From positions 1 through 64,000 of the forward strand of contig CASFTV010000020.1 in the NCBI GenBank assembly GCA_949297765.1: DNA of 64,000 nt, given 5' to 3'. Under the pieces are notes generated by a model. It was given only the letters and a program-made list of their open reading frames with translations. It did no database searches and was not told where the DNA came from. The stretch is from an uncultured bacterium (lineage in GTDB: Bacteria; Verrucomicrobiota; Lentisphaeria; Victivallales; UBA1829). Positions 1 to 7,896 of the stretch are shown here, in pieces. The stretch's first letter is position 1; each line of letters opens with the position of its first letter. The translations under genes and the position numbers were made by a program.

Positions 1-981
1 CTCAATATAGCCGTTGAACTGGGAAAAGAAAGTCTTAATGGTACCTGATGGCACCTTTCAGGGGGAATTTGAGGTAAAAAATGGCTCCGGCAGCTGGATC
101 CGGAAACCCCGATTGAAATTGAAACCGCTCTGTTCGATTATGAATGGACGGAAGCGGTCCTCAAAGCGGGACTGGCAGCGAAAATTGATCGGATCGGCGT
201 TCACGTCTACAAGGAACTGCGGGGACGCGACACGTTCCCCGAAGCGGCCGGCGCCGTCAGCAGAAACGGAAAACGGTTTTACGCGGGCCCCTGGCGCGAT
301 TACGCAGAACAGATCGCTTTCCTCCGAAACAGGATCGGGCAATACAATCCGCGTCTGAGAATTACGGTGAGTGAAACGGGAGTCAATACCGGAGACAATC
401 CGGAAGGGGGATCCCATTATGTTTCGGAAACATCGCAGGCGAAATTCCTTGCCCGCCTCTACACGTTTCATGTTCTCCACGGGATCGGACCGACCTGCTG
501 GTGGTCGCTTGAACCGGTGAAAACCGGACAGTTCCAGTGGGGGCTGATTGCTCCGGACGGCAGACGGAAAGAGGCCTGGATGGCTTTGCGCAATGTCGCC
601 GCCGTTCTGGACAACTCCTGTCAGCCGGCTTCGGATCTTTTCTGCCGTCCGGTCCGGAAGATTGACGATCTTCTCTGCCGCGTTCTGCGGACCGGCCGCG
701 ACGGTGAATATCTGATCCCGTATTGGCGCATCGTGAAAATGCGGGATGGAAACACCGGCTCCCCGGCGGATTTTCTGCTTTCCGGACAGGAGATCCTCCA
801 TATCGAGGCCATCGACACTCTTTCCGGGACGGTCCATCCCGTCCGCTTTGAACAGAAAGACAGTTCCTTCTGCCTGAACAATATGGTTGTCCGCGATTAT
901 CCGGTCATCCTCCGCGTTCAGGTCCGCAAGGACAGACAGAAAGCCGGAATCCCTCCCGCCGCCCCGTCCGCAGTGGATTAA
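1..981 (+). pseudogene. Decayed clan GH-A glycoside-hydrolase-like gene (3' part)
   Basis: Frame 1 is open from 73 to the TAA at 979-981 and encodes about 300 residues typical of the C-terminal half of a TIM-barrel glycosidase: a VSETG motif (the Glu resembles the clan GH-A nucleophile), then GIGPTCWWSLEP and a C-terminal beta-rich tail. Upstream, frame 1 has TGA at 46-48 and 70-72, while similar-looking protein sequence (VPDGTFQGEFEVKNG) continues in frame 2 over roughly 14-110. No good start codon lies in frame 1 before a GTG at 367. The simplest reading is a gene broken by small indels near its window-edge portion; the true 5' end is outside the window. It precedes a prepilin-like gene, a common pairing in Lentisphaerota. 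Confidence 0.55.
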
Positions 982-993
982 CCTCCCCTCACA

Positions 994-1008
994 TGGAAGC
1001 GCTTGCAA
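994..1008. promoter_or_regulatory. LacI-family operator-like palindrome
   Basis: TGGAAGCGCTTGCAA is a near-perfect dyad around a central CG (TGGAAGC / GCTTGCA, one mismatch) and matches the general LacI/GalR/CcpA-type operator form. It sits 20 bases before the ATG of the prepilin-like gene and just before its ribosome binding site, so a bound repressor would block transcription. No LacI gene is adjacent here; the cognate regulator is unknown. Confidence 0.5.
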
Positions 1009-1027
1009 CCAACAGGAGAATGTATTT

Positions 1028-1774
1028 ATGAACAGCAAAACAGGAAAATCAACAGGAAATGGAGTCTGTTTTACCCTGATAGAACTCCTGATCGTCATTG
1101 CGATCATTGCCATCCTCGGCGCGCTTCTTCTGCCGGCATTGAACAAGGTGCGTCAGGAGGCGTACAGCATCAAGTGCATCAACAATCTCCGCCAGATCGG
1201 GACGGGAATTTTCCTTTATGCGGGGGACTGCGACGGAAAAATGCCTGCAACCCTCTCCACCGTGGAACCCGGATACGGCGGACAATATGAAGGGAAATAC
1301 CTGATGTTCACGCAATACGGCGGACTCGGTCTGGTCGCGGCAAACGGCTATTTCGGCCGTCCTCTGGTCCGGATCTCCGGAGGAACGATCGTCAACCGCC
1401 CGGACATTCTGTATTGCAGGAATGCGGAACCCCGCATTGTCTGGAATACCGATACTCCGCACAACTCCTATCTGACCCACTACTGCTTCATTCGAGACAA
1501 TTACACGAACAATGTCTACGGCCAGAAATTCGACCGCGCTCTCGGATCCCTGAACAGCAGAGCCGCTCTCTCCTGGTGCCTGGGGACCGGTCCGTACGGA
1601 TTCCTCTACAGAGAAGGCCTTCACAACGGAAAACTTCCCGTCCTTCACGCGGGGGGCGATGTCCGCTCTCATGAATGGAACCGTTTCGACGACAAAGCTC
1701 ATCCTCCAATTCCAGATACCACCGCCTATTTCTATCGGACAAAAGCCATCGTTCCCGTCCTCGACACCTTGTGA
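1028..1774 (+). CDS. Prepilin-type N-terminal cleavage/methylation domain protein
   Basis: A 248-residue secreted or envelope protein. Residues about 14-40 hold the class III prepilin signal: [10 protein letters not shown] followed by a hydrophobic helix ([19 protein letters not shown]). After it comes [18 protein letters not shown], typical of the large prepilin-like families of Lentisphaerota and Planctomycetota. The C-terminal [13 protein letters not shown] corresponds to the usual F-x-DGHV ending. The ATG at 1028 follows AGGAGA by 9 bases. A LacI-type operator lies immediately upstream. The precise role is unknown: such proteins are usually annotated as type II secretion pseudopilins but occur in very high copy near glycosidases. 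Confidence 0.88.
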   Translation: MNSKTGKSTGNGVCFTLIELLIVIAIIAILGALLLPALNKVRQEAYSIKCINNLRQIGTGIFLYAGDCDGKMPATLSTVEPGYGGQYEGKYLMFTQYGGLGLVAANGYFGRPLVRISGGTIVNRPDILYCRNAEPRIVWNTDTPHNSYLTHYCFIRDNYTNNVYGQKFDRALGSLNSRAALSWCLGTGPYGFLYREGLHNGKLPVLHAGGDVRSHEWNRFDDKAHPPIPDTTAYFYRTKAIVPVLDTL

Positions 1775-1901
1775 TTCCTCCGTCCAAGGCTTTTGCGCTC
1801 TCTCTGCTGTCCGCCTTTCCGAACAGAGATAAGGAGAATGAGAATTGTTATAAAATAAAATTAAATCTTTAATATTTTTTAACGATATTGCCGATCCTTC
1901 C

Positions 1902-1929
1902 TTGACAAATGGTCCCGTGAGGCTATATT
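1902..1929 (+). promoter_or_regulatory. Sigma70-like promoter of alkaline phosphatase gene
   Basis: TTGACA at 1902-1907, a 16-bp spacer and TATATT at 1924-1929, ending 40 bases before the phosphatase ATG. The 127 bases before it (from 1775) hold only AT-rich sequence with no gene. Confidence 0.7.
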
Positions 1930-1969
1930 GCCGATTCAGAACCCATGTTTTGGAGAGGAGAATCTGCAG

Positions 1970-3223
1970 ATGAACATCCGGTACGGTTTCCTGTCGGCAA
2001 TCCTGTTTTTCTGTCTGTCCAGCGGACCGGCCTTTGCCGCCGATCTTGTCCGCGCTCCGCGAAACGCCGGAGAGAAAATGCGGAAGACGGAGTACCGGCT
2101 GAAACAGAACTATCCCGCTCCGCTTCCGGCGGCTCCTGAAAAATATCAGCAGCTTCCGGCGGCAGGCGTGCCGCACAACATCATTCTGATCATCGGCGAC
2201 GGAATGGGCGCCGGAGCACTCCGGCTTGCGTCTCTTCATGCACACGGAGCTCCGGGAAAACTCGTGATGGAACAGCTCCCTGCAGCGGGACTGGTCCGGA
2301 CCGTTTCCGCAAACAGCAATGTGACCGATTCCGCCGCCGCGGCAACCGCACTCTCCTCCGGAACGAAGACCGACAACGGCGTGGTCGGAATGACGTCCGG
2401 GTTCGCCGTCTGCCGCAGCATTGCCGAAGCCGCCGCGGCGTCCGGCCGCTCCGTCGGCATTCTGACGACCGATTCTCTGACCGGTGCGACGCCTTCGGCA
2501 TTCTACGCCCATGTGAAAAACCGCAAAATGGAACCGGAGATTGCCGCGCAGACGCTCCTGTGCGGATTTGAACTCCTGATTGGAAACGAAACAAAAAAAC
2601 CGTTCCTTCCGAAATCAAACGGGGGAGGACGGTCCGACGGACGCGATCTCTGCGCGGAACTGACCGCAAAAGGATATGCCGCCGTCGGTTCGGAGCGGGA
2701 GCTTTCCGCCGTTCCCCGGGACAGAAAAGTCTTCGGATTCGTTTCGTTTCCGATTCACGATCCGGCCGTTCTCTCCCGGTTTGCCGGAGAGGCGATGGAA
2801 CGCCTGAATGCAAATCCGAAGGGGTTTTTCCTTCTGGTCGAGTGCTCGAATCCGGACTGGGGCGGACATCGGAATGATCCCGATCAGTCTGTGGCAGGCG
2901 TTCTGATGACGGATTTTGTCGTCCGCCGGGCGCTTGCGTTCGCGGAACAGCACGGAAACACGCTTCTTGTGGTCACCGCCGATCACGAGACCGGCGGCAT
3001 TGCCGCGGCTCCGAACCGGCGCGATCCGAAAACGCCGCATCTTTCCTACGGATCAGCCGGACATACCGGGACTCCCGTGGAGGTGTTCGCCGCCGGACCG
3101 GGGTCGGCGTTCTTCAACGGCGTGATCGAAAATACACAGATTCCGCGCCGGTTCGCGGAACTCTGGAAATTGAACATCGGATCCGGTGCCGATGGATCCG
3201 CGTCCTCCGGAAACGAGGGATGA
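1970..3223 (+). CDS. Alkaline phosphatase (PhoA superfamily), exported
   Basis: A 417-residue phosphomonoesterase with an N-terminal signal peptide (hydrophobic stretch ending in AFAAD, so periplasmic). IILIIGDGMG carries the first metal-binding Asp, VTDSAAAATAL contains the nucleophile Ser121, and VVTADHETGG plus a late GHTGTPV give the remaining zinc ligands. The length is close to bacterial PhoA-type enzymes. The ATG at 1970 follows GGAGAGGAG; alternative upstream starts would remove the signal peptide from the N-terminus. Own promoter at 1902-1929. No PHO-box-like repeat was evident. Confidence 0.9.
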   Translation: MNIRYGFLSAILFFCLSSGPAFAADLVRAPRNAGEKMRKTEYRLKQNYPAPLPAAPEKYQQLPAAGVPHNIILIIGDGMGAGALRLASLHAHGAPGKLVMEQLPAAGLVRTVSANSNVTDSAAAATALSSGTKTDNGVVGMTSGFAVCRSIAEAAAASGRSVGILTTDSLTGATPSAFYAHVKNRKMEPEIAAQTLLCGFELLIGNETKKPFLPKSNGGGRSDGRDLCAELTAKGYAAVGSERELSAVPRDRKVFGFVSFPIHDPAVLSRFAGEAMERLNANPKGFFLLVECSNPDWGGHRNDPDQSVAGVLMTDFVVRRALAFAEQHGNTLLVVTADHETGGIAAAPNRRDPKTPHLSYGSAGHTGTPVEVFAAGPGSAFFNGVIENTQIPRRFAELWKLNIGSGADGSASSGNEG

Positions 3224-3268
3224 GGAGGCGGCGGTTCCTCCGGGAGCCGCCGGCCGGGAGGAGGTTGT

Positions 3269-5122
3269 ATGAAAAAGGAATTGTTGAAAACTCTCGGACT
3301 GCTTGATGTGTTCTGCATCGCGACCGGCGCCATGATCAGTTCGGGAATCTTTATTCTTCCGGGAGTCGCATTTGAAAAGATGGGGCCGGCGATGATTCTC
3401 GGGTATCTGCTGGCCGGAGTCGCCGCCTGCATCGGCTCCCTGGCGACGATCGAACTGGCAACCGCCATGCCGCTCGCCGGAGGAATCTACTATTATACGG
3501 AACGCAGTCTTGGTCCGCTCGCGGGAACGATTTCCGGTCTGTTGAACTGGTCGGCGATAGCGCTGAAGAGTTCATTTGCCATTTTCGGCATGTCGGAACT
3601 TCTGTTTCATCTGTGGGGGATTCCGCGCATTCCGAGCGGAGTCGCCATGACGGTGCTGTTCCTTATCGTGAATCTGATCGGGACCAATGCCGCGGCATGG
3701 GCGCAGGACATCATGGTGTTCATCCTGCTGGCGGCAATGGGAATTTTCATTGTCAGCGGAGTGCCTCATATGGAGACGGCGCGCTTTCTCCCGTTTTTCC
3801 CGAACGGAGAGGCGTCCTTCAGCGATGTGGTCGGACTGGCGGCGTTTGTGTTTGTCGCGTTCGGCGGACTGCTGGATGTGGCCAGCGTGTCGGAGGAGGT
3901 CCGCAATCCGGTGCGCAACATCCCGGCGGGAATGCTGCGGGGAATCGTTTCGGTGACGGCAATCTATGTGTGCGGACTGGTGGTCACGGTCGGCGTGATG
4001 CCGGCGGAGGAGCTTGCCGGATCGCTGACGCCGCTTTCCGACGCCGCGCTCAAAACCGGACTCGGAAACACCGGATTCTGGCTGATTACCCTCGGCGCGA
4101 TGATGGCGTTTGTCACAACGGCGAATGCGGGCATCATGGCGGCGGCGCGTTTCCCGTTCGCCCTGAGCCGGGACAAACTCATTCCCTCGTTTTTCAGCCG
4201 CGTCTACGGACGCAAACAGCTTCCGCTTCCCTCCCTGCTGCTGACCGGCGGTGTGATGGTCGCGGCTCTCTTTCTGGACCTGGAGCGGCTGGTGACGGTG
4301 GCTTCCACGGTAATCATGCTCTCCTTCATCCTGACCAATATCTCCGTCATCATTTTGCGGGAGAGCGGGATTCAGAACTACCGGCCGACCTTCCGTACAC
4401 CGCTGTATCCGTTCCTGCCGCTGGTCAGCGTCATAGCGTTCCTGGCTCTGATTATCGAAATGGGAATCGGTGCGGTGCAGATCGCGCTGGGAATCATTCT
4501 CGCTGCGGTGATCCTTTATTTCCTCTTCGGACGGAAAGTGCAGCTGGAGTCCGCCCTGATGCACCTGGTCGCGCGGATTTCAAACTGCCGCATCAATATG
4601 AACGGCCTTGAAACGGAACTCCGGGAGATTCTCCGGAGCCGCGACGGCATCGTTCAGGACGGATTCGACAATCTCGTTGAACACTCCTCCGTAATGGTGA
4701 TCGACCACGCCATCACCATGCCGGATCTGTTCGATCTCGTTGCGCAGAAGATGGCTCCCCTGCTCGGATGTCCCGCAAAAGAGCTGGATGAAAAACTGCT
4801 GATCCGTGAATCCGAATCCAGCACGGTTCTGAACGAATTCGTTGCGATTCCGCATCTGACGGTCGAGGGGCAGTCCCAGTTCCGCATGATGCTGGTCAAA
4901 TGCGCGGAAGGCGTGGAGTTCTCGCCGGATGCCCAGAAGGTCTGCGCCGTGATTTTCCTCTTCGGAAGCCCCGACCGCAGAAACTTCCATCTGCGTGCGC
5001 TGGCGGCAATCGCCCAGACCATTCAGGGTCGCTCCTTTGAAAACCGCTGGCGCAGAGCGAAAACGCCGAATCAGATTCAGGATGTCTTCCTGCTCGGCAA
5101 ACGCCGCCGGGAGGTCGTTTAA
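3269..5122 (+). CDS. APC-family amino acid permease fused to PTS EIIA-like domain
   Basis: A 617-residue inner-membrane protein. Residues about 1-430 form a 12-helix APC permease: DVFCIATGAMISSGIFILPG near the start is the classic helix-1 signature. From about 440 a soluble domain resembles PTS EIIA type 2 (fructose/mannitol/Ntr): EFVAIPHLTVEG places His529 where the phosphorylated histidine of EIIA lies. Known EIIA-Ntr proteins signal nitrogen or potassium status, so this fusion may couple transport to phosphorylation; that is inference. The ATG follows GGAGGAGG. It starts 45 bases after the phosphatase and overlaps the convergent dus gene by 4 bases. Confidence 0.88.
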   Translation: MKKELLKTLGLLDVFCIATGAMISSGIFILPGVAFEKMGPAMILGYLLAGVAACIGSLATIELATAMPLAGGIYYYTERSLGPLAGTISGLLNWSAIALKSSFAIFGMSELLFHLWGIPRIPSGVAMTVLFLIVNLIGTNAAAWAQDIMVFILLAAMGIFIVSGVPHMETARFLPFFPNGEASFSDVVGLAAFVFVAFGGLLDVASVSEEVRNPVRNIPAGMLRGIVSVTAIYVCGLVVTVGVMPAEELAGSLTPLSDAALKTGLGNTGFWLITLGAMMAFVTTANAGIMAAARFPFALSRDKLIPSFFSRVYGRKQLPLPSLLLTGGVMVAALFLDLERLVTVASTVIMLSFILTNISVIILRESGIQNYRPTFRTPLYPFLPLVSVIAFLALIIEMGIGAVQIALGIILAAVILYFLFGRKVQLESALMHLVARISNCRINMNGLETELREILRSRDGIVQDGFDNLVEHSSVMVIDHAITMPDLFDLVAQKMAPLLGCPAKELDEKLLIRESESSTVLNEFVAIPHLTVEGQSQFRMMLVKCAEGVEFSPDAQKVCAVIFLFGSPDRRNFHLRALAAIAQTIQGRSFENRWRRAKTPNQIQDVFLLGKRRREVV

Positions 5123-6021
5123 GCGTTTCTCCCGCGGACACGGAACAGAAATTTCCGGAACTCCTCCGGCGGAAGCGCGCGGCGTGCAAATTCCCGCAGC
5201 GGTCCCTGCGGAGAACCGGCCCGTTCCATTTCCTCCAGCATGTCCGGCACGTCGGGGGAATCCGCTGCTCCGGTCCGGATCCGGTTGAGGAGGCCCGGCT
5301 GTTTCAGAAACGCCCGCGCAAGAGCGACTCCGGCACAGTCGGTCTGCTCCATCATCCGGACGGCGTCTTCCGGAGAGGCGATGTCGCCGTTTCCGAAGAT
5401 CGGAACGCGGCTCCGCCGGACCGCCTCCGCCAGGCGTTTCCATCCGTTTCCGACCGGCCGGTAGTTCTCCGTCACGGTCCGGTAGTGGAGAAGAAGGAAT
5501 TCCGCTCCCTCCACGGCGTCGAGAAGGCGGGGAATGTCGGGTTCGGAGTATCCCGCGCGGAGCTTGACGCTGAGGGAGGTCTCCTTCCGCAGCGCATCCC
5601 GGACCGCGCGGACAATCCGCCGGACATGGTCCGGATCGCGGAGAAGCGCGCCGCCGGCGCCGTGTGCCGTCACGGTCGGACTCGGACAGGCAAGATTCAG
5701 ATTGACTGCCCGGATCCCCAGCTTTTCCAGTGAAACGGCGCATTCCGCCAGCATCTCCGCCTCCCGTCCGATCAGCTGGACGATCAGCGGAAGGCCGGAT
5801 TCCGTATACGGAAGAAGACGTTTCCGAAGAACCGCGGGGGAGGGGATGCTCCCTGTGACGGAAATAAACGGCGTCAGCCACAGATCGGTCAGGCGCAGAA
5901 GATGGACGGCCCGGACGAACGGCGGAGTCATGACTCCTTCCATCGGGGAGAGAAGAACCCGCGAGGGAAGGAGAAATCCGCTGTCAAGAGGCAGCGGATC
6001 GGAAAAGTTTATCTGAGACAC
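5119..6021 (-). CDS. dus: tRNA-dihydrouridine synthase
   Basis: A 300-residue flavoenzyme reducing uridines in tRNA D-loops. The Dus signature VLLSPMEGVMTPPFVRAV is at the N-terminus, NLNLACPSPTVTAHGAGGALL carries the catalytic Cys, and IFGNGDIASPEDA is the FMN phosphate loop. The GTG at 6021 is chosen because it places the SPMEGV motif at the usual distance from the start; it overlaps the end of pepF by 13 bases, implying translational coupling. Starting at the ATG inside SPMEGV would delete part of the active site. The subfamily (DusA/B/C) cannot be fixed by eye. Confidence 0.85.
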   Translation of the reverse strand: MSQINFSDPLPLDSGFLLPSRVLLSPMEGVMTPPFVRAVHLLRLTDLWLTPFISVTGSIPSPAVLRKRLLPYTESGLPLIVQLIGREAEMLAECAVSLEKLGIRAVNLNLACPSPTVTAHGAGGALLRDPDHVRRIVRAVRDALRKETSLSVKLRAGYSEPDIPRLLDAVEGAEFLLLHYRTVTENYRPVGNGWKRLAEAVRRSRVPIFGNGDIASPEDAVRMMEQTDCAGVALARAFLKQPGLLNRIRTGAADSPDVPDMLEEMERAGSPQGPLREFARRALPPEEFRKFLFRVRGRNA

Positions 6022-7793
6022 GTTTCCAGCTCTTTCACCTGCTCCGCGAAGACGGTCATTGCGTCGCGGACCGGGGTGGGGGTTGTGAAGTCCACGCCCG
6101 CGTCCTTCATGATGTCGATGACCTCCTTCGAATCGCCGGCCCGCAGGAAGCGGAGGTAGCCTTCGGTGTCGCCCTGAAGAATCTTCCGCGAGAGTGCAAG
6201 CGCGGCGGAGATGCCGGTTGCATATTTGTAAACGTAGAAGTCGTAGTGGAAATGCGGGATGCGCGCCCATTCAAAGCGGATGTCGTCATCCGGTTTCACG
6301 GAGGGGCCGTGATAGACGCTGTTCAATCTGAAATAGTGTTCCGAGAGCGCGTCGGCGGTGAGCGGTTCGCCGCGTTCAGCCATCGCGTGGATGTCGCGTT
6401 CGAATTCGGCAAACATGGTCTGGCGGAAGAGGGTGCCGCGGATGGTGTCGATGAGGTGATTCAGAAGATACGCCTTGCGCGCCGGATCGGAGGTCTGCTC
6501 CACCATGCGGCGCTGAAGAAGAATCTCGTTGGTGGTCGAAGCAACTTCCGCAACGAAGATCTTGTAGCCCGCATAGTGGTAGTCGTTCGCCTGATCCGAA
6601 AAATAGGAGTGCAGGGAGTGTCCGAGCTCGTGGGCAAGAGTGAAGACACTGTCCAGCGTGCCGGAATAGTTCAGCAGAAGATAAGGCGGGAAGCGGTAGC
6701 AGCCGCTGGAATAGGCTCCGGAGCGTTTGCCCTTCGCTTCGGGAATGTCGATCCAGCGTTCGCGGAAGGCGCGGTCGAGAACGGAGGCGTAGGTGCTGCC
6801 GAGCGGCCGGAGCGCGTCCCGGACCAGCTCGACGGCTTCTTTCCATTCAAATTCCATGACCGTGTCGGCGACAAGAGGACAGTGGATGTCGTACATGTCC
6901 AGATGCCGGAGCTTCAGAACGCGGGCACGGAGCTTGAAGTAGTCGTACAGCGGCGCGATGTTCTCATGAACCGTGGAGATCAGGGATTCGTAAACACCGG
7001 CCGGCACCGCGTCCGCAAACAGCGAGGCCTCCAGCGCGGATTTGAATTTGTGCAGTTTCGCATCGACAACATGCGATTTCACCGCGGTGTCCAGAATCGC
7101 GGCAAAAGTGTTTTTGAACTGACCGTAGACGGAGTAGATTCCCTTGAATGCGTCGCGGCGGACAGTTCTGTTCCGCGATTCCAGAAGTTTGATGTAGTTG
7201 CCGTGCGTGAGGCGGACCTCGTTCCCCGCGTCGTCTTTTACGACGGGGAAGCGGAGATCGGCGTCGTTCATCACGGAGAAGGCCTTGTAGGGTCCTCCGA
7301 AGATTTCGGAGGAGAGTCCGAGCACCCGTTCCTCCGGCTCCGTGAGGGTATGGGGACGGTCGGCTTCAAGACGTTTCATCGTCAGCGCATAGAACTTCAG
7401 TTCGGGAGAGGCGGCGAATTGTTTGAATTTCCGCTTGTCGATCCGCATGATTTCCGGTTCGAACCATGCGGTTTCCCCGTCGATTTCGGCGGAGCGGGAG
7501 AGGATGCGGTCGACCCGTCCCCGGTTTTCCGAAAGCCCCGTATCCTCGTCCGAGCGCAGATGGGCGTAGGTGTGGAGCTTTTCCAGCAGGAAGGAGAGCG
7601 CATCCTCCGCCCGGAACGCTTCGGCGAGTGTCGCGGGGGAGTCGGCAAGGTGTCCTTTGAATTTCTGAAATTTGCGGAGCAGCCCTCCGATTTTCCGGAA
7701 GTCCTTTTCCCAGTCCTCCGCGGAGCGGTACATGGTTGACAGATCCCAGGTCATTTCCGGGGGGAGTTCGGAGTGTTTCGGCGGTTCTTTCAT
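6009..7793 (-). CDS. pepF: Oligoendopeptidase F (M3 family)
   Basis: A 594-residue cytosolic zinc metallopeptidase that degrades short peptides. LAHELGHSLHSYFSD holds the HExxH zinc site and a later EVASTTNE supplies the third ligand region. The N-terminal helical domain (TWDLSTMYRSAEDWEKDF) is characteristic of PepF. Length matches the family. ATG at 7793 is preceded by AAGGAGA. It is divergent from metG and probably cotranscribed with dus. Confidence 0.93.
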   Translation of the reverse strand: MKEPPKHSELPPEMTWDLSTMYRSAEDWEKDFRKIGGLLRKFQKFKGHLADSPATLAEAFRAEDALSFLLEKLHTYAHLRSDEDTGLSENRGRVDRILSRSAEIDGETAWFEPEIMRIDKRKFKQFAASPELKFYALTMKRLEADRPHTLTEPEERVLGLSSEIFGGPYKAFSVMNDADLRFPVVKDDAGNEVRLTHGNYIKLLESRNRTVRRDAFKGIYSVYGQFKNTFAAILDTAVKSHVVDAKLHKFKSALEASLFADAVPAGVYESLISTVHENIAPLYDYFKLRARVLKLRHLDMYDIHCPLVADTVMEFEWKEAVELVRDALRPLGSTYASVLDRAFRERWIDIPEAKGKRSGAYSSGCYRFPPYLLLNYSGTLDSVFTLAHELGHSLHSYFSDQANDYHYAGYKIFVAEVASTTNEILLQRRMVEQTSDPARKAYLLNHLIDTIRGTLFRQTMFAEFERDIHAMAERGEPLTADALSEHYFRLNSVYHGPSVKPDDDIRFEWARIPHFHYDFYVYKYATGISAALALSRKILQGDTEGYLRFLRAGDSKEVIDIMKDAGVDFTTPTPVRDAMTVFAEQVKELETCLR

Positions 7794-7833
7794 AAAATCT
7801 CCTTATTTTTGATCTTCTTTACTGTATACCCGA

Positions 7834-7862
7834 TTGGCATATTCCTCAAGTTGCATTATATT
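7834..7862 (+). promoter_or_regulatory. Sigma70-like promoter of metG
   Basis: TTGGCA at 7834-7839, 17-bp spacer, TATATT at 7857-7862, 35 bases before the metG ATG, in the 103-base divergent gap with pepF. Confidence 0.6.
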
Positions 7863-7896
7863 AATTCGGTGAATTTATTGAAAAGAAGGAGCCGCC

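Noticed and set aside
46-72. In-frame TGA codons as recoding (selenocysteine or alternative code)
   Set aside because: TGA is a normal stop for many intact genes here, no SECIS-like hairpin was seen, and the protein-like signal shifts frame, which fits indels better.
1049-2512. 487-codon minus-strand frame across prepilin-like and phosphatase genes
   Set aside because: Antisense to two well supported genes and includes their intergenic promoter; His/Arg-rich shadow translation.
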